Positions 10,966 to 25,601 are shown, counted from the first letter of the stretch. The stretch: DNA of 64,000 bases from Pantoea brenneri (GCA_002095305.1 MIEI01000001.1:62001-126000), one strand, 5' to 3'. The notes: generated by a model from the letters alone, not told the origin. Numbers and translations are program-made.

Positions 10966-13338
10966 ATGAAAAAACATATACCTACCCTGCTGGCCACTCT
11001 GATCGGCTCAGCCATTAGCCAGCAAGCCTTTGCCGACGATTTAATGTCGCAGTGTATGTTAGGCGTGCCGAGTTATAACCGCCCGCTGGTCAGTGGCGAC
11101 ACTAACCAGCTGCCGGTGACCATTCACTCCGACGCCGCAAAAGGGAATTACCCTAACGATGCGGTCTTCACCGGCAATGTGAATATTGAACAGGGCAACA
11201 GCCGGATGCAGGCTGATGAAGTACAACTTCATCAGCGTCAGCAGGAGGGCCAGACTACGCCGGTGCGTACCGTCGATGCCCTCGGTAATGTGCACTACGA
11301 CGACAATCAGGTCATCCTGAAAGGTCCGAAAGCCTGGTCAAACCTCAACAGCAAAGATACCAACGTCTGGAATGGCGACTACCAGATGGTGGATCGTCAG
11401 GGACGCGGTAACGCCGACCAGATGAAGCTGCGCGGCAACAACCGCTACACCATTCTGGAAAACGGCAGCTTTACTTCCTGCCTGCCGGGCTCGAACAGCT
11501 GGAGCGTGGTGGGATCGGAAGTGATCCAGGATCGGGAAGAAGAAGTGGCGGAAATCTGGAATGCCCGCTTCAAACTCGGTTCGGTACCGGTGTTCTATAG
11601 CCCCTATCTGCAGTTACCGATCGGCGATCGTCGTCGCTCTGGTTTCCTGATCCCGAATGCAAAATATGGCAGCAACAACGGCTTTGAGTTCATGCTGCCT
11701 TATTACTGGAACATTGCGCCTCAGGCCGATGCCACCATTACGCCGCACTACATGAGCAAGCGCGGCATGCAGTTCGAAAACGAATTCCGTTATCTGACGG
11801 TGGCAGGCGCGGGCCTGGTCGAATTCGACTATCTGGCATCGGACAAACAGTACGATAACGACAAAGCGGTGCGTGGCATCGCCGACGACGACAGTTCTGA
11901 CCGCTGGTTATTTTACTGGCGTCATGCCGGGGTTTATGACAAAAACTGGCGCTTCAGCGCGGATTACACCAAGGTCAGCGATAAGTACTACTTCAACGAT
12001 CTCGACTCGAAGTATTACAGTTCGACCAACAACTACGCTACGCAGAAATTCAGCATTGGCTACGCAGAGTCCAACTGGGACGCCACGCTCTCCACCAAAG
12101 ACTTCCAGGTGTTTGGCGACACCACCAGCAACGTCTACCGTGCAATGCCGCAGCTGGACCTGAATTTCTATCAGAACGATATTGGTCCGTTTGACGGCCG
12201 TATCTATGCTCAGGCAGTGAAATTTACTAACGTCAGCAATCGCTATCCTGAAGCGACCCGTTTGCATGTTGAACCGACGCTCAACCTGCCGCTCTCCAAT
12301 GGCTGGGCCAGCCTGGATACCGAAGCGAAGCTGCTGGCGACCCATTATCAGCAGACGAACGTCGATTTTTATAACAACCCCGCTAACCGATTACGCGGCA
12401 ACCAAAGTGGCGCGCTTGATGAGTCTGTAAACCGCACCCTGCCGCAATTTAAAGTCGATGGCCGGATGGTGTTTGACCGCGACATGAGTTCGGCGGCGGG
12501 CTATACCCAGACGCTGGAACCGCGGGTGCAGTATCTCTATATCCCGTATCGCGATCAGAGCAACATCTATCCGTACGACTCGACCCAGCTGCAAACCGAC
12601 TACACCGGCCTGTTCCGCGACCGCACCTATAGTGGTCTGGATCGCATCGCCTCGGCCAATGAAGTGGCCACCGGTGTGACCTCACGTATTTATGATACCG
12701 ATCTGGTTGAACGTTTTAACGTTTCCGTGGGTCAAATCTACTCGTTTACCCCTTCGCGCACTGGCGTTAATCAGACCAGTGAAGAAGATGATACCGGCAG
12801 CCTGATCTGGGCTGGCGATACATACTGGAAAGTAAGCGATCGTTGGGGCGTTCGGGGTGGGATTCAGTATGATACCAAACTCGATAACGTCTCCCAGGGA
12901 AATGCCGTCCTGGAATACCGTCGTGACGCCGATCGTATGGTGCAGCTGAGCTATCGCTACAGCAGCCCGGAATACGTGGCGACTGCGCTGAACAATAGCG
13001 GATTGGTGGATAACCCCATCTATAAAAATGGGATTTCTCAGGTCGGCACCACGGCCAGCTGGCCGATCGCGGATGCATGGTCTGTGGTAGGGGCTTACTA
13101 CTATGATACCCGCAACACGCGTCCGGCATCGCAACTGGTTGGTCTGCAATACAGCTCATGCTGTTACGCGATTCGCCTGGGCTACGAGCGCAAAATTAAC
13201 GGTTGGGAAAACAACGACAGTAAGTATGACAACCAAATCTCATTCAACATTGAGCTGCGTGGTCTGAGTTCCAACTATGGCTTAGGCACCAACCAAATGC
13301 TGCGTCAGGGCATCATTCCTTACCAGCGCGCTTTCTGA
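10966..13338 (+). CDS. lptD: LPS-assembly protein LptD
   Basis: Outer-membrane beta-barrel that with LptE inserts lipopolysaccharide into the outer leaflet. The 790 residues start at [15 protein letters not shown] with a signal peptide ending AFA (residue 23); an in-frame ATG at 10930 would add 12 residues ahead of the signal and is rejected. An OstA/LptA-like periplasmic domain precedes the barrel. The disulfide cysteines are present: C30, the TSCLPG cysteine near residue 177, and the C-terminal [11 protein letters not shown] pair. It heads lptD-surA-pdxA-rsmA-apaG-apaH. Confidence 0.96.
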   Translation: MKKHIPTLLATLIGSAISQQAFADDLMSQCMLGVPSYNRPLVSGDTNQLPVTIHSDAAKGNYPNDAVFTGNVNIEQGNSRMQADEVQLHQRQQEGQTTPVRTVDALGNVHYDDNQVILKGPKAWSNLNSKDTNVWNGDYQMVDRQGRGNADQMKLRGNNRYTILENGSFTSCLPGSNSWSVVGSEVIQDREEEVAEIWNARFKLGSVPVFYSPYLQLPIGDRRRSGFLIPNAKYGSNNGFEFMLPYYWNIAPQADATITPHYMSKRGMQFENEFRYLTVAGAGLVEFDYLASDKQYDNDKAVRGIADDDSSDRWLFYWRHAGVYDKNWRFSADYTKVSDKYYFNDLDSKYYSSTNNYATQKFSIGYAESNWDATLSTKDFQVFGDTTSNVYRAMPQLDLNFYQNDIGPFDGRIYAQAVKFTNVSNRYPEATRLHVEPTLNLPLSNGWASLDTEAKLLATHYQQTNVDFYNNPANRLRGNQSGALDESVNRTLPQFKVDGRMVFDRDMSSAAGYTQTLEPRVQYLYIPYRDQSNIYPYDSTQLQTDYTGLFRDRTYSGLDRIASANEVATGVTSRIYDTDLVERFNVSVGQIYSFTPSRTGVNQTSEEDDTGSLIWAGDTYWKVSDRWGVRGGIQYDTKLDNVSQGNAVLEYRRDADRMVQLSYRYSSPEYVATALNNSGLVDNPIYKNGISQVGTTASWPIADAWSVVGAYYYDTRNTRPASQLVGLQYSSCCYAIRLGYERKINGWENNDSKYDNQISFNIELRGLSSNYGLGTNQMLRQGIIPYQRAF

Positions 13339-13392
13339 TGTTGTGATGTTTGACAGGCAATCCCGCAGTGCGGAACCAACAATGGATAAAGT

Positions 13393-14687
13393 ATGAAGAA
13401 CTGGAGAATGCTGATTCTTGGTGTGGCGATGAGTGCCAACACCGCGTTCGCAGCACCACAAGTGTTGATAAAGTTGCAGCCGTGGTCAATAACGGCGTGG
13501 TTCTTGAGAGCGACGTGGACGGTATGATGAGCACCGTCAAATCTCAGGCCCAGCAGGCAGGTCAGCAGTTGCCAGATGACAAAACGTTGCGCCACCAGAT
13601 TCTGGAACGTCAGATCATGGACAACATCATTCTGCAGATGGGCGAAAAAGCGGGTGTTGAGATCAGCGATCAGCAGCTGGATCAGGCCATTCAGAACATC
13701 GCTGCGCAGAACCACATGAGCCTTGATCAGCTGCGTAGCCGCCTGGCGTACGACGGCATGAACTACAGCACTTATCGCTCGCAGATCCGTAAAGAGATGC
13801 TGATTGCGGAAGTGCGTAACAACGAAGTGCGCCGTCGCGTCACCATCCTGCCGCAGGAAGTGGATACGCTGTCAACGCAGATCGCCTCCCAGAATAGCCA
13901 GGGTACCGAGCTGAACGTCAGCCATATCCTGCTGCCGCTGCCAGAGAACCCGACGCAGCAGCAGGTCGATGAGCAGGAAACCCTGGCCAAACAGCTGGTG
14001 GGTGAACTGAAAAACGGCGCAGACTTCGGCAAAATGGCGGTCACCTACTCGGCTGACTCACAGGCGCTGAAAGGCGGCAACATGGGCTGGGGCAAAATCG
14101 AAGAGTTACCTACCCTGTTTGCGCAGGCACTGGCAACCGCGAAAAAAGGCGACATCGTCGGTCCGGTTCGCTCCGGTGTCGGCTTCCACATTCTGAAGGT
14201 GAACGATCTGCGCGGTGAGAGCAAAAACGTCTCGGTCACCGAAGTGCATGCCCGTCACATCCTGCTGAAGCCGTCGCCAATTATGACTGATAACCAGGCA
14301 CGTGCGCAGTTAGAGCAGATTGCTGCCGATATCCGCAGCGGGAAAACCACCTTCGCCGCCGCCGCCAAACAGTACTCTGACGATCCCGGCTCAGCTAACC
14401 AGGGCGGCGATCTCGGCTGGACCTCTCCGGAAGCCTTTGATCCGGCGTTCCGTGATGCGCTGCTGCGCCTGCAAAAAGGCCAGACCAGCCAGCCGGTTCA
14501 CTCCTCTTTCGGCTGGCATTTAATCCAGCTGCTGGATACCCGTCAGGTGGATAAAACCGATGCGGCCCAGAAAGAGCGTGCCTATCGCATGTTGTTCAAC
14601 CGTAAGTTTGCTGAAGAAGCGCAGACCTGGATGCAGGAACAACGCGCCAGCGCCTACGTGAAGATTCTGGATAACAATGCAAAGTAA
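13393..14687 (+). CDS. surA: Periplasmic chaperone and peptidyl-prolyl isomerase SurA, broken by a one-base deletion
   Basis: Periplasmic chaperone for outer-membrane beta-barrel proteins, including LptD encoded just upstream. The signal peptide [20 protein letters not shown] starts at 13393 in frame 1. The mature protein ([18 protein letters not shown] onward) lies in frame 0. At 13461-13468 the sequence GTGTTGAT replaces expected GTGGTTGAT, a missing G. Repaired, it is 431 residues with two parvulin domains: about 175-275, and from about 285 with [11 protein letters not shown]. An alternative frame-0 start at 13350 would give no signal peptide and is not credible. I infer a sequence error. 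Confidence 0.94.
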
Positions 14688-15669
14688 TGCCCGAGTGGTG
14701 ATCACGCCCGGCGAACCCGCCGGGATTGGTCCCGATCTGACGGTGCAACTGGCCCAGCAGGACTGGCCAGTTGAACTGGTGGTGTGCGCCTCGCCGGCGC
14801 TACTGCAGCAGCGTGCAGCGCAGCTTGGCCTACCGCTGACGCTGCGGACTTACCAGCCTGGCGTAGCGGCACAGCCGCAGCAGGCCGGCACGCTGACCAT
14901 CCTGCCGGTCGATACCGCACAGCCGGTTACACCAGGCGAACTCTGCGTGGCCAACAGCGATTATGTGCTGACCACGCTGGCGCGCGCCTGTGACGGTTGT
15001 CTGAGCGGTGAGTTTGCCGCCCTGATTACCGGCCCGGTGCATAAAGGCGTGATCAACGATGCCGGTATCGCCTTCACCGGTCATACCGAGTTCTTCGCCG
15101 ATCGCGCAGGCGGCCATCGGGTCGTGATGATGCTGGCAACCGAAGCGCTGCGGGTGGCGCTGGCCACCACCCATTTGCCGCTGAAAGAGGTCTCTGCCGC
15201 GGTGACGCGCGAGTGCCTGCATGAAGTCATCACCATTTTGCATCACGATTTGCAGCAAAAATTCGCCATTGCCGAGCCGCATATTTACGTTTGCGGTCTT
15301 AATCCGCATGCGGGCGAAAGCGGCCACATGGGTCGGGAAGAGATCGACGTTATCATCCCGGCGCTGAATGAACTGCGTCAGCAGGGTATTCAGTTAACCG
15401 GCCCGCTACCGGCGGATACGCTGTTCCAGCCCAAATATCTGCAACATGCGGATGCGGTGCTGGCGATGTATCACGATCAGGGCCTGCCGGTGCTAAAATT
15501 TCAGGGGTTTGGCCGGGCGGTAAATATCACCCTTGGCCTGCCCTTTATCCGGACTTCAGTTGACCACGGTACCGCGCTTGAACTCGCCGGACTGGGTCAG
15601 GCTGAGCCGGGCAGCTTCATCACGGCGCTTAACCTCGCCATCACTATGATCAAGAGCAGTAATGAATAA
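14677..15669 (+). CDS. pdxA: 4-hydroxythreonine-4-phosphate dehydrogenase
   Basis: NAD-dependent enzyme of pyridoxal 5'-phosphate synthesis, oxidising 4-phosphohydroxy-L-threonine. The 330 residues contain the N-terminal [15 protein letters not shown], the substrate/metal region [13 protein letters not shown] and [19 protein letters not shown] near residue 208, and the metal-site [12 protein letters not shown] near 265. The ATG at 14677 overlaps the end of surA by 11 bases and the stop overlaps rsmA by 8, indicating coupled translation. Confidence 0.96.
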   Translation: MQSNARVVITPGEPAGIGPDLTVQLAQQDWPVELVVCASPALLQQRAAQLGLPLTLRTYQPGVAAQPQQAGTLTILPVDTAQPVTPGELCVANSDYVLTTLARACDGCLSGEFAALITGPVHKGVINDAGIAFTGHTEFFADRAGGHRVVMMLATEALRVALATTHLPLKEVSAAVTRECLHEVITILHHDLQQKFAIAEPHIYVCGLNPHAGESGHMGREEIDVIIPALNELRQQGIQLTGPLPADTLFQPKYLQHADAVLAMYHDQGLPVLKFQGFGRAVNITLGLPFIRTSVDHGTALELAGLGQAEPGSFITALNLAITMIKSSNE

Positions 15670-16483
15670 TCGCGTCCATCAGGGGCACTACGCCCGTAAA
15701 CGTTTCGGGCAGAACTTCCTGAACGATCAGTACATTATCGACAGCATTGTCTCCGCAATCCACCCGCAGCGCGATGAAGCGCTGGTGGAGATCGGTCCTG
15801 GCCTGGGTGCCTTAACCGAGCCGGTGGGCGAACGCCTCGACAGCTTAACGGTGGTGGAACTGGACCGCGATCTCGCTGCGCGCCTGCAAACCCATCCGTT
15901 CCTCGGACCAAAGCTGACCATTTTCCAGCAGGATGCCATGACCTTCGACTTCGCCGCGCTGGCGCAGGAAAGAGGCCAGCCGCTGCGCGTATTTGGCAAC
16001 CTGCCGTACAACATTTCGACCCCGCTGATGTTTCATCTTTTCAGCTATACTGGTTCGATCAAAGACATGCACTTCATGCTGCAAAAAGAAGTGGTCAACC
16101 GTCTGGTCGCCGGTCCGGGTAGCAAAGCCTACGGCCGTCTGACGGTGATGGCGCAATATTACTGTCAGGTGATTCCGGTGCTGGAAGTTCCTCCGCACTC
16201 GTTCACGCCGCCGCCGAAAGTTGATTCTGCCGTGGTACGCCTGGTGCCGTTTGCCGAGCCGCCACATCCGGTCAGCGACGTGCGTATCCTGAGCCGCGTG
16301 ACCACTGAAGCATTTGGTCAGCGTCGTAAAACGCTGCGCAATAGCCTGAGTCACATGGTGACCGCCGGTGCGCTGGAAGAGTTGTCGATTGATCCAACCC
16401 TGCGGGCTGAAAACGTTTCGGTCGCGCAATATTGTCAGCTGGCAAACTGGCTGGCGAACCATCTGGGAAAATCGCAGGAGTAA
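15662..16483 (+). CDS. rsmA: 16S rRNA (adenine1518/1519-N6)-dimethyltransferase RsmA (KsgA)
   Basis: Dimethylates the two adjacent adenosines near the 3' end of 16S rRNA as a late 30S quality check. The 273 residues show the SAM-binding motif [13 protein letters not shown] near residue 42 and the target-base motif NLPYNIST near 114. The N-terminal [12 protein letters not shown] is typical of the family. Start ATG lies within the pdxA end. Loss of this gene gives kasugamycin resistance in E. coli. Confidence 0.96.
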   Translation: MNNRVHQGHYARKRFGQNFLNDQYIIDSIVSAIHPQRDEALVEIGPGLGALTEPVGERLDSLTVVELDRDLAARLQTHPFLGPKLTIFQQDAMTFDFAALAQERGQPLRVFGNLPYNISTPLMFHLFSYTGSIKDMHFMLQKEVVNRLVAGPGSKAYGRLTVMAQYYCQVIPVLEVPPHSFTPPPKVDSAVVRLVPFAEPPHPVSDVRILSRVTTEAFGQRRKTLRNSLSHMVTAGALEELSIDPTLRAENVSVAQYCQLANWLANHLGKSQE

Positions 16484-16486
16484 GTG

Positions 16487-16864
16487 ATGAGTGAAACGGC
16501 CCGCGTCTCGGTTCATGTGCAAAGCCAGTACGTCGCCTCGCAATCCTCACCGGATGACGAGCGTTACGTCTTCGCCTATACCATTACCATTCGCAACCTC
16601 GGCCGTTCACCGGTGCAACTGCTGGGACGCTACTGGCTGATTACCAATGGTAACGGCCGGGAAACCGAAGTTCAGGGCGAAGGCGTGGTCGGCGAACAGC
16701 CGCATATCGCAGCCGGCAATGAATTTCAGTACACCAGCGGTGCAGTGATTGAAACCCCGATGGGCACCATGCAGGGACACTATGTGATGATCGACGAACA
16801 GGGTGAAACCTTTCAGGTCGAAATCCCGGTTTTCCGCCTCGCAATTCAAACTCACATTCATTGA
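16487..16864 (+). CDS. apaG: ApaG protein
   Basis: A 125-residue protein made of one immunoglobulin-like ApaG (DUF525) domain; its molecular job is not firmly established. The conserved core [24 protein letters not shown] and [10 protein letters not shown] is present, ending [11 protein letters not shown]. The ATG at 16487 is preferred to the GTG immediately before it, giving the same length as E. coli ApaG. It sits 3 bases after rsmA and 55 before apaH in the same operon. Confidence 0.94.
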   Translation: MSETARVSVHVQSQYVASQSSPDDERYVFAYTITIRNLGRSPVQLLGRYWLITNGNGRETEVQGEGVVGEQPHIAAGNEFQYTSGAVIETPMGTMQGHYVMIDEQGETFQVEIPVFRLAIQTHIH

Positions 16865-16919
16865 TTTGCACGCCTGTTGCCCGCTTCGTCGGGCAAATTT
16901 TCATACTGGATAAAAGTCT

Positions 16920-17777
16920 ATGAGCACATACCTGATTGGCGACGTTCACGGGTGCTACGACGAATTACGTGCGCTGCTGCAGCAGGTCGATTTCAATCCT
17001 CAGCAGGATACTCTGTGGCTGACCGGCGACCTGGTGGCGCGCGGCCCGGGTTCGCTTGAGGTGCTGCGCTACGTGAAATCACTGGGCGATGCGGTGCGAC
17101 TGGTGCTGGGCAATCACGATCTGCATCTGCTGGCGGTCTACGCAGGTATCAGCCGTAACAAGCCTAAAGATCGCCTGACGCCACTGCTGGAAGCGGACGA
17201 TGCGGATGAGCTGATCAACTGGCTGCGGCGTCAGCCGCTGTTACAGGTCGATGAAGAGCACAAGCTGGTGATGGGCCATGCCGGTATTACGCCGCAGTGG
17301 GATATCGAAACCGCGAAAAAGTGTGCGCGTGAAGTCGAAGCAGTGCTCGCCAGTGACAGCTATCCGCTGTTCCTGGATGCGATGTATGGCGATATGCCGA
17401 ACAACTGGAGCGAAGACCTTACCGGGCTGGCCCGCCTGCGCTTCAGCACCAACGCCCTCACCCGGATGCGCTACTGCTTCCCGAATGGTCAGCTGGATAT
17501 GATCTGCAAGGATGCGCCGGAGTCGGCACTGCCGCCGTTAAAGCCGTGGTTCAACATCGAAGGACCGGTGGCGCGTGACTATACCATTGTGTTCGGTCAC
17601 TGGGCCTCGCTGGAAGGCAAAGGCACGCCAGAAGGAATTATTGGCCTGGATACCGGCTGCTGCTGGGGTGGTACGCTGACCCTGCTGCACTGGGAAAGCC
17701 AGCGCTACTATGTGCAGCCTTCCAATCGCCAGCAACCGTTGCCGGATGAGGTTATCACTCAGCAATCCGCCGGCTGA
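16920..17777 (+). CDS. apaH: Bis(5'-nucleosyl)-tetraphosphatase, symmetrical
   Basis: Hydrolyses Ap4A to two ADP and also removes NpN caps from RNA. The 285 residues carry the metallophosphatase motifs GDVHGC (residues 7-12), GDLVARG near 37, GNHDLHLL near 63, a further metal-site histidine in MGHAGI, and GHWASLEG near 226. A strong bidirectional terminator follows, so it is the end of the lptD-apaH operon. The protein is about five residues longer than the E. coli version at the C terminus. Confidence 0.96.
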   Translation: MSTYLIGDVHGCYDELRALLQQVDFNPQQDTLWLTGDLVARGPGSLEVLRYVKSLGDAVRLVLGNHDLHLLAVYAGISRNKPKDRLTPLLEADDADELINWLRRQPLLQVDEEHKLVMGHAGITPQWDIETAKKCAREVEAVLASDSYPLFLDAMYGDMPNNWSEDLTGLARLRFSTNALTRMRYCFPNGQLDMICKDAPESALPPLKPWFNIEGPVARDYTIVFGHWASLEGKGTPEGIIGLDTGCCWGGTLTLLHWESQRYYVQPSNRQQPLPDEVITQQSAG

Positions 17778-17786
17778 CCCGACAAA

Positions 17787-17820
17787 CAAAAACGCCCTGC
17801 AATATGCAGGGCGTTTTTTT
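17787..17820. terminator. Bidirectional intrinsic terminator, apaH / folA
   Basis: Ten-base stem AACGCCCTGC (17791-17800) with GCAGGGCGTT (17806-17815). It is flanked by T-runs on the + side and A-runs on the other, so it can end both convergent transcripts. Confidence 0.88.
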
Positions 17821-17833
17821 ATTGCGATCGGGC

Positions 17834-18316
17834 TTAACGGCGGCGATCGAGGATCTCAAAACAGTAGCTGTGTGAGTTCTGTGCATCAGCGTCATGAAAT
17901 TCGCTGAAGGTCGACTGCCACTCGTCTGGCTCGTAGTCCGGGAACTGAGTATCACCCTCCACTTCTGCATCAATGTGGGTCAGATAGAGACGGTCGGCAC
18001 GCGGCAGCATCTGCTCATAAATCCGACCACCACCAATCACCATAACCTCTTCAGCATCACCGGCGGCCTGCAACGCCGCATCCAGCGAGGTGACCCAGGT
18101 GACGCCTTCGGCGCTACCCGGCTTGCTGCTGACCACGATGTTCAGCCGGCCCGGCAGCGGACGACCAATAGATTCAAAGGTCAGCCGGCCCATAATCACC
18201 GGCTTTTTCAGCGTATTGCGCTTAAACCACGCCAAATCTGCAGGCAGGTCCCACGGCATGGCGTTCTCCATACCAATAATGCGATCTGCTGCTAATGCCG
18301 CGATAAGACTAATCAT
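17834..18316 (-). CDS. folA: Dihydrofolate reductase
   Basis: NADPH-dependent reduction of dihydrofolate to tetrahydrofolate; the target of trimethoprim. The protein has 160 residues starting [20 protein letters not shown]. Catalytic Asp27 is in place in PWDLPADL, followed by [20 protein letters not shown] and the C-terminal HSYCFEIL. An upstream in-frame GTG (18325) would add three residues absent from relatives, so the ATG at 18316 is used. The gene is convergent with apaH. In E. coli kefFC is nearby; here the next gene is a porin. Confidence 0.96.
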   Translation of the reverse strand: MISLIAALAADRIIGMENAMPWDLPADLAWFKRNTLKKPVIMGRLTFESIGRPLPGRLNIVVSSKPGSAEGVTWVTSLDAALQAAGDAEEVMVIGGGRIYEQMLPRADRLYLTHIDAEVEGDTQFPDYEPDEWQSTFSEFHDADAQNSHSYCFEILDRRR

Positions 18317-18346
18317 GTTAACCACTCACTGGAAAAAATTGGCGCC

Positions 18347-18375
18347 ATCATACGTAAAGGCGAAACTTTCGTCGA
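18347..18375 (-). promoter_or_regulatory. Candidate sigma-70 promoter of folA
   Basis: On the minus strand a -35-like TCGACG (4 of 6 consensus bases) and a -10 TATGAT (5 of 6) are separated by 17 bases. The -10 is about 30 bases upstream of the folA start. It is supported only by consensus match and position. Confidence 0.4.
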
Positions 18376-18514
18376 TAGCGAGAAAGGTCTATTTGAGTAA
18401 AGCTTTTTTGCCACCGCTTTTTTGCGCTGAGGCAGAGTTTTTCACCGTGCAATGACGATGGCTGGCCGCAGCACGCCAGAGATCCGGCTTATGCTGGTAC
18501 AAAAGGAAGAGACA

Positions 18515-18540
18515 AATAAAAACGGCTCCCGCAGGAGCCG
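18515..18540 (-). terminator. Intrinsic terminator of the porin gene
   Basis: Seven-base stem CGGCTCC/GGAGCCG with a CGCA loop; on the minus strand it is followed by a U-rich run (18516-18522). It lies 10 bases beyond the porin stop codon. Confidence 0.75.
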
Positions 18541-18549
18541 TCAGCGTAA

Positions 18550-19689
18550 TCAGAAATCGTAGCGCAGACGCACCAGATTCATATCACCGAGGTTATCGGT
18601 GCTGGAGGTGAAGACGTGTTCGTAATCGACGCGGAAACCGTAGTCGAGGAACAGCGTCACGCCCAGTCCGTTATCGATGCGCTGGTAGTTACGGCCGTTA
18701 GCATATTCGATACGGTCACCCATCACGTAAGGCTGCACCGCTTTCAGACCATATTGCGCCACCGGGACTTTATAACCGGCAAAGTACTCAATGCCCCACG
18801 CGTCGCCAGCAAAGTAGTCATGCACATCTTTGCGCTTGGTGGTCATGAAGTTCTGATACCAGCCACCGCCTGCTGACAGGGTCCAGTTGCCTGGTGTCCA
18901 GCTCAGTGCGGTACCCAGAATGTTCTGGTCATAGTCTTTGCTGTCGCCGTTGTCCGGGTTACGCATCGCCGCATGCGTATAGTTCCACGCCGTGCCCCAG
19001 CTCAGATCGTCGGTAATGTGATAATCCAGCCCCAGCGAGCCGCCGCCTTTGCGCTTGTAGCGCAGGCCGTTACCCTGCAGATATTCGTTATCCTCGAACA
19101 GATAAGAAGCGTAGAGATCGACATCGCCGAAGGTGTTTTTATACTTCAGCTGCTTACGCGAACGGTAAGATCCGTCATAGTCACCGTTGATTCCGTTGCC
19201 CGGTGCCTGGCCAATCATGTCGTAATCCCAGATATCGGTTTTAGCGCCGACCGTATCGTAATAAACGCTGTTCTGCTGGCCAAAGGTCAGCTGGCCCCAG
19301 GTCTTGCTTTTCAGGCCGGTGTAAAGCTGGCGACGGGTGGTGTTATTCGCGCCATCTGCGTAGTGGCGATCCCAGTCGAACACGGCGGGTACGTTGACGC
19401 CCAGCTCGTAGTAGCTGATCCAGCTGACATCATCAAACAGATAATAGTCAGCGCCAAAACGGAAACGGGTACCGCCGTCAAAGCCGTCGCGCTTGTAAGA
19501 TTTGTCGTTCACGCCAGTCTGGTGATTAACCTGGGCACGAATACTGCCGCCCACGGTAAAGTTCAGCCGGCTAAGCGGATCGCCCGCCTGCGGGTCCTAT
19601 TTTAACAGGGTGATTTCCGCCTGGCTGGCGAAAGGAAGCATTGCCATCAGTGCAGCCACTGCACTCAGAGAAAAAGTACGCATTTTCAT
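18550..19689 (-). pseudogene. Outer-membrane porin with an internal amber codon (CDS interrupted)
   Basis: Encodes a signal peptide (MKMRTFSLSAVAALMAMLPF...SQA), then AEITLLK, a TAG at 19597-19599, and DPQAGDPLSRLNFTVGGS in the same frame through to VRLRYDF at the C terminus. The terminal phenylalanine and alternating aromatic beta-strands are typical of Gram-negative trimeric porins. Total length would be 379 residues. From memory, relatives in Pectobacterium, Dickeya and Pantoea read Gln at the TAG position, so a single CAG-to-TAG change would explain it. Everything after the stop looks intact, so the lesion is recent, suppressed, or a sequence error. It stands where E. coli has kefFC and other genes. 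Substrate unknown. Confidence 0.8.
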
Positions 19690-19706
19690 TTTATTTATGT
19701 CCTGAA

Positions 19707-19727
19707 GCCGCTCTGGTAATGAGCGGC
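19707..19727 (-). other. Hairpin in the porin 5' untranslated region
   Basis: Arms GCCGCTC and GAGCGGC with a 7-base loop, on the minus strand directly upstream of the AGGA ribosome-binding sequence of the porin. Porin mRNAs are frequent sRNA targets, so a folded leader here is plausible as a control site; no function is shown. Confidence 0.4.
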
Positions 19728-19885
19728 AGGCATAGTACTGATGAAAAATCTGTACAGGAAGTGTTTCATTTATAAAAATGTGCGAAACGGCGTTATTCGC
19801 ACCGAAAGCTAAAAAATTAAGCCAAATCAGCAGCTTTAATTCAAATGCGTCTGTTTCTGATACGCGATTCAGGGCCAGCGAATGC

Positions 19886-19914
19886 CAAAAAAAACGGCCC
19901 CCGAAGGAGCCGTT
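19886..19914 (-). terminator. Intrinsic terminator of carAB
   Basis: Stem AACGGC (19893-19898) with GCCGTT (19909-19914), extended by two more G-C pairs after a mismatch, followed on the minus strand by seven U. It lies 8 bases past the carB stop. Confidence 0.75.
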
Positions 19915-19921
19915 GCGACGA

Positions 19922-23149
<3,228 letters not shown>

Positions 23150-23162
23150 GATTAGCTCCTGA

Positions 23163-24311
23163 TTACTTCGCTTTCGAACGGAATGCGTCAATCAATTCAA
23201 TAAAGTGGTCAAACAACGGCGCGGCATCGCCCGGTCCAGGACTGGCTTCAGGGTGGCCCTGGAAACTGAAAGCCGGCTTGTCAGTGCGGTGAATGCCCTG
23301 CACGGTCTTATCAAACAGTGAAATGTGGGTCACACGCAGATTAGTCGGCAGATCGGTTTCATCAACCGCGAATCCGTGGTTCTGCGCGGTAATCATCACG
23401 CGGTTGTTATCGAGATCTTTCACCGGATGGTTACCACCGTGGTGGCCCAGCTTCATCTTGACGGTCTTTGCACCGCTGGCCAGCGCCAGCAACTGGTGGC
23501 CGAGGCAGATACCAAACAGCGGGATATCGGTGTTCAGAAATGCCTGAATGGCGGTGATCGCATAGTCACACGGCTCCGGGTCACCGGGACCGTTGGAGAG
23601 GAAAATGCCATCCGGGTTCAGCTTCAGCACTTCTTCCGCAGACGTCTGAGCCGGCACTACCGTCAGGCGACAGCCGCGATCCACCAGCATCCGCAGAATA
23701 TTGCGCTTGGCACCGTAGTCGTAGGCGACCACATGGTAAGGCAGCGCATCGGCTGATGACTGCTCTGGCAGTCCTCCTTCCAGCTGCCAGCTGCCCTGCT
23801 GCCAGCTGTAGGTTTCGGCCGTGCTGACTTCTTTCGCCAGATCCATGCCTTTCAGACCCGGGAACGCCTGGGCTTTTTGCAGCGCCAGCGCTGCATCCGG
23901 GTTGTCACCGGCGATGATGCAGCCGTTTTGCGCCCCTTTCTCGCGCAGTAAGCGAGTCAGCTTACGGGTATCAATATCGGCAATCGCCACAATGTTATTG
24001 CGCTGCAGATAGGCGGATAAGCCCTCTTCACTGCGGAAATTGCTGGCAATCAGCGGCAGGTCGCGAATAACCAGGCCCTGAGCGTGAATCTGACTGGATT
24101 CTTCGTCGGCGGCATTGGCACCGACATTGCCGATATGAGGATAAGTGAGAGTGACGATTTGGCGGGAATAGGAGGGATCAGTGAGGATTTCTTGATAACC
24201 GGTCATTGAGGTGTTGAAAACGACTTCCCCCACTGCCGACCCTGTTGCCCCGATGGCCCGACCGTGGAATTGGGTTCCGTCTTCCAGAACCAAGAGCGCT
24301 GACTTAATCAA
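23163..24311 (-). CDS. carA: Carbamoyl-phosphate synthase small subunit (glutaminase)
   Basis: Class I glutamine amidotransferase subunit that supplies ammonia to CarB. The 382 residues, exactly the E. coli length, start from TTG at 24311 with GGAGG in front; E. coli carA also uses UUG. The longer ATG start at 24338 would cover the operator region and is rejected. The nucleophile cysteine is in [15 protein letters not shown], and the His-Glu pair is in [12 protein letters not shown] near the C terminus. Confidence 0.96.
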   Translation of the reverse strand: MIKSALLVLEDGTQFHGRAIGATGSAVGEVVFNTSMTGYQEILTDPSYSRQIVTLTYPHIGNVGANAADEESSQIHAQGLVIRDLPLIASNFRSEEGLSAYLQRNNIVAIADIDTRKLTRLLREKGAQNGCIIAGDNPDAALALQKAQAFPGLKGMDLAKEVSTAETYSWQQGSWQLEGGLPEQSSADALPYHVVAYDYGAKRNILRMLVDRGCRLTVVPAQTSAEEVLKLNPDGIFLSNGPGDPEPCDYAITAIQAFLNTDIPLFGICLGHQLLALASGAKTVKMKLGHHGGNHPVKDLDNNRVMITAQNHGFAVDETDLPTNLRVTHISLFDKTVQGIHRTDKPAFSFQGHPEASPGPGDAAPLFDHFIELIDAFRSKAK

Positions 24312-24323
24312 AACATCCTCCAG

Positions 24324-24337
24324 GGAATAAACAGTCA
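24324..24337 (-). promoter_or_regulatory. ArgR operator (ARG box) proximal to carA
   Basis: Minus strand TGACTGTTTATTCC matches 8 of the 10 defined bases of TGAATNNNNATTCA. It lies just before the GGAGG and TTG start of carA, at the same place as the second ARG box in E. coli. Confidence 0.65.
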
Positions 24338-24344
24338 CAATATC

Positions 24345-24358
24345 TGCATATTAATTCA
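24345..24358 (-). promoter_or_regulatory. ArgR operator (ARG box) distal
   Basis: Minus strand TGAATTAATATGCA matches 9 of 10 defined bases of the ARG box. As I remember it, the E. coli carAB box reads the same. Together with the neighbouring box it would seat an ArgR hexamer over promoter P2. Confidence 0.75.
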
Positions 24359-24590
24359 AAATAGTAGCCTGAATCAATGCAAAAACCGCCTGAATTGTCG
24401 ATTTTTGGCAAATTGCGCGCATTCTAATGATCGACCTGGTACTTGTCTACCCTGAGCCGGAATTTTTTTACTATTATCTGCCTTCTGAACATGAAACCGC
24501 GCATAAGCGGCAAAAATAGAGGAAAACTCGGCGGAATAATCGTTTGCCAGACGGTAAAAAAGCGAAACAGCCAGCAGGAGACTGTTATTT

Positions 24591-24606
24591 TTGACCAAAT
24601 GGTCAA
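24591..24606. promoter_or_regulatory. RutR operator upstream of carAB
   Basis: TTGACCAAATGGTCAA matches the RutR consensus TTGACCA-NN-TGGTCAA at every defined base. The palindrome extends to ten-base arms (24588-24597 with 24600-24609). RutR senses uracil/thymine and in E. coli activates carAB promoter P1, so the site links carbamoyl phosphate synthesis to pyrimidine status here too. Confidence 0.8.
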
Positions 24607-24699
24607 AAACAGCGAAAGCGACAGAAAAAGATCACAGCAAATAACGAAAAATAAAACTTCCGAGAGGAATTTTATCAGAGAGGATTATTTTTTATAAAA

Positions 24700-24723
24700 T
24701 TAAGGGCAATGAAAACATTGCCC
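24700..24723 (-). terminator. Intrinsic terminator of dapB
   Basis: Eight-base stem GGGCAATG (24704-24711) with CATTGCCC (24716-24723) and an AAAA loop. On the minus strand it is followed by TTAATTTTATAAAAAA, a U-rich tract, 57 bases past the dapB stop. Confidence 0.7.
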
Positions 24724-24779
24724 CTTTTCAATCAAGCTATTACCGATTGAAATAACCACATCACGATGGTTCACAACAC

Positions 24780-25601
<822 letters not shown>

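Larger units (their letters stand above)
24312..24779 (-). promoter_or_regulatory. carAB control region (468 bases without a gene)
   Basis: AT-rich gap between carA and dapB. It holds two adjacent ARG boxes next to carA, an exact RutR-type operator farther upstream, and the dapB terminator at the dapB end. This matches the two-promoter plan of E. coli carAB, with distal P1 answering pyrimidines and purines and proximal P2 answering arginine. The 5' UTR of P1 would be unusually long. No ORF here looks like a gene. Confidence 0.75.

Noticed and set aside
13350-13392. Upstream in-frame start for surA giving one uninterrupted frame
   Set aside because: The N terminus it encodes has no signal peptide, while a perfect SurA signal peptide lies at 13393 in another frame; a one-base deletion explains both.
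19740-19775. KdgR-like operator upstream of the porin
   Set aside because: Only one half (AATGAAACA) resembles the consensus; the second half is absent.
24530-24556. PurR box upstream of carAB
   Set aside because: CGTTTGCC resembles one half-site, but the other half does not match; not enough to call.
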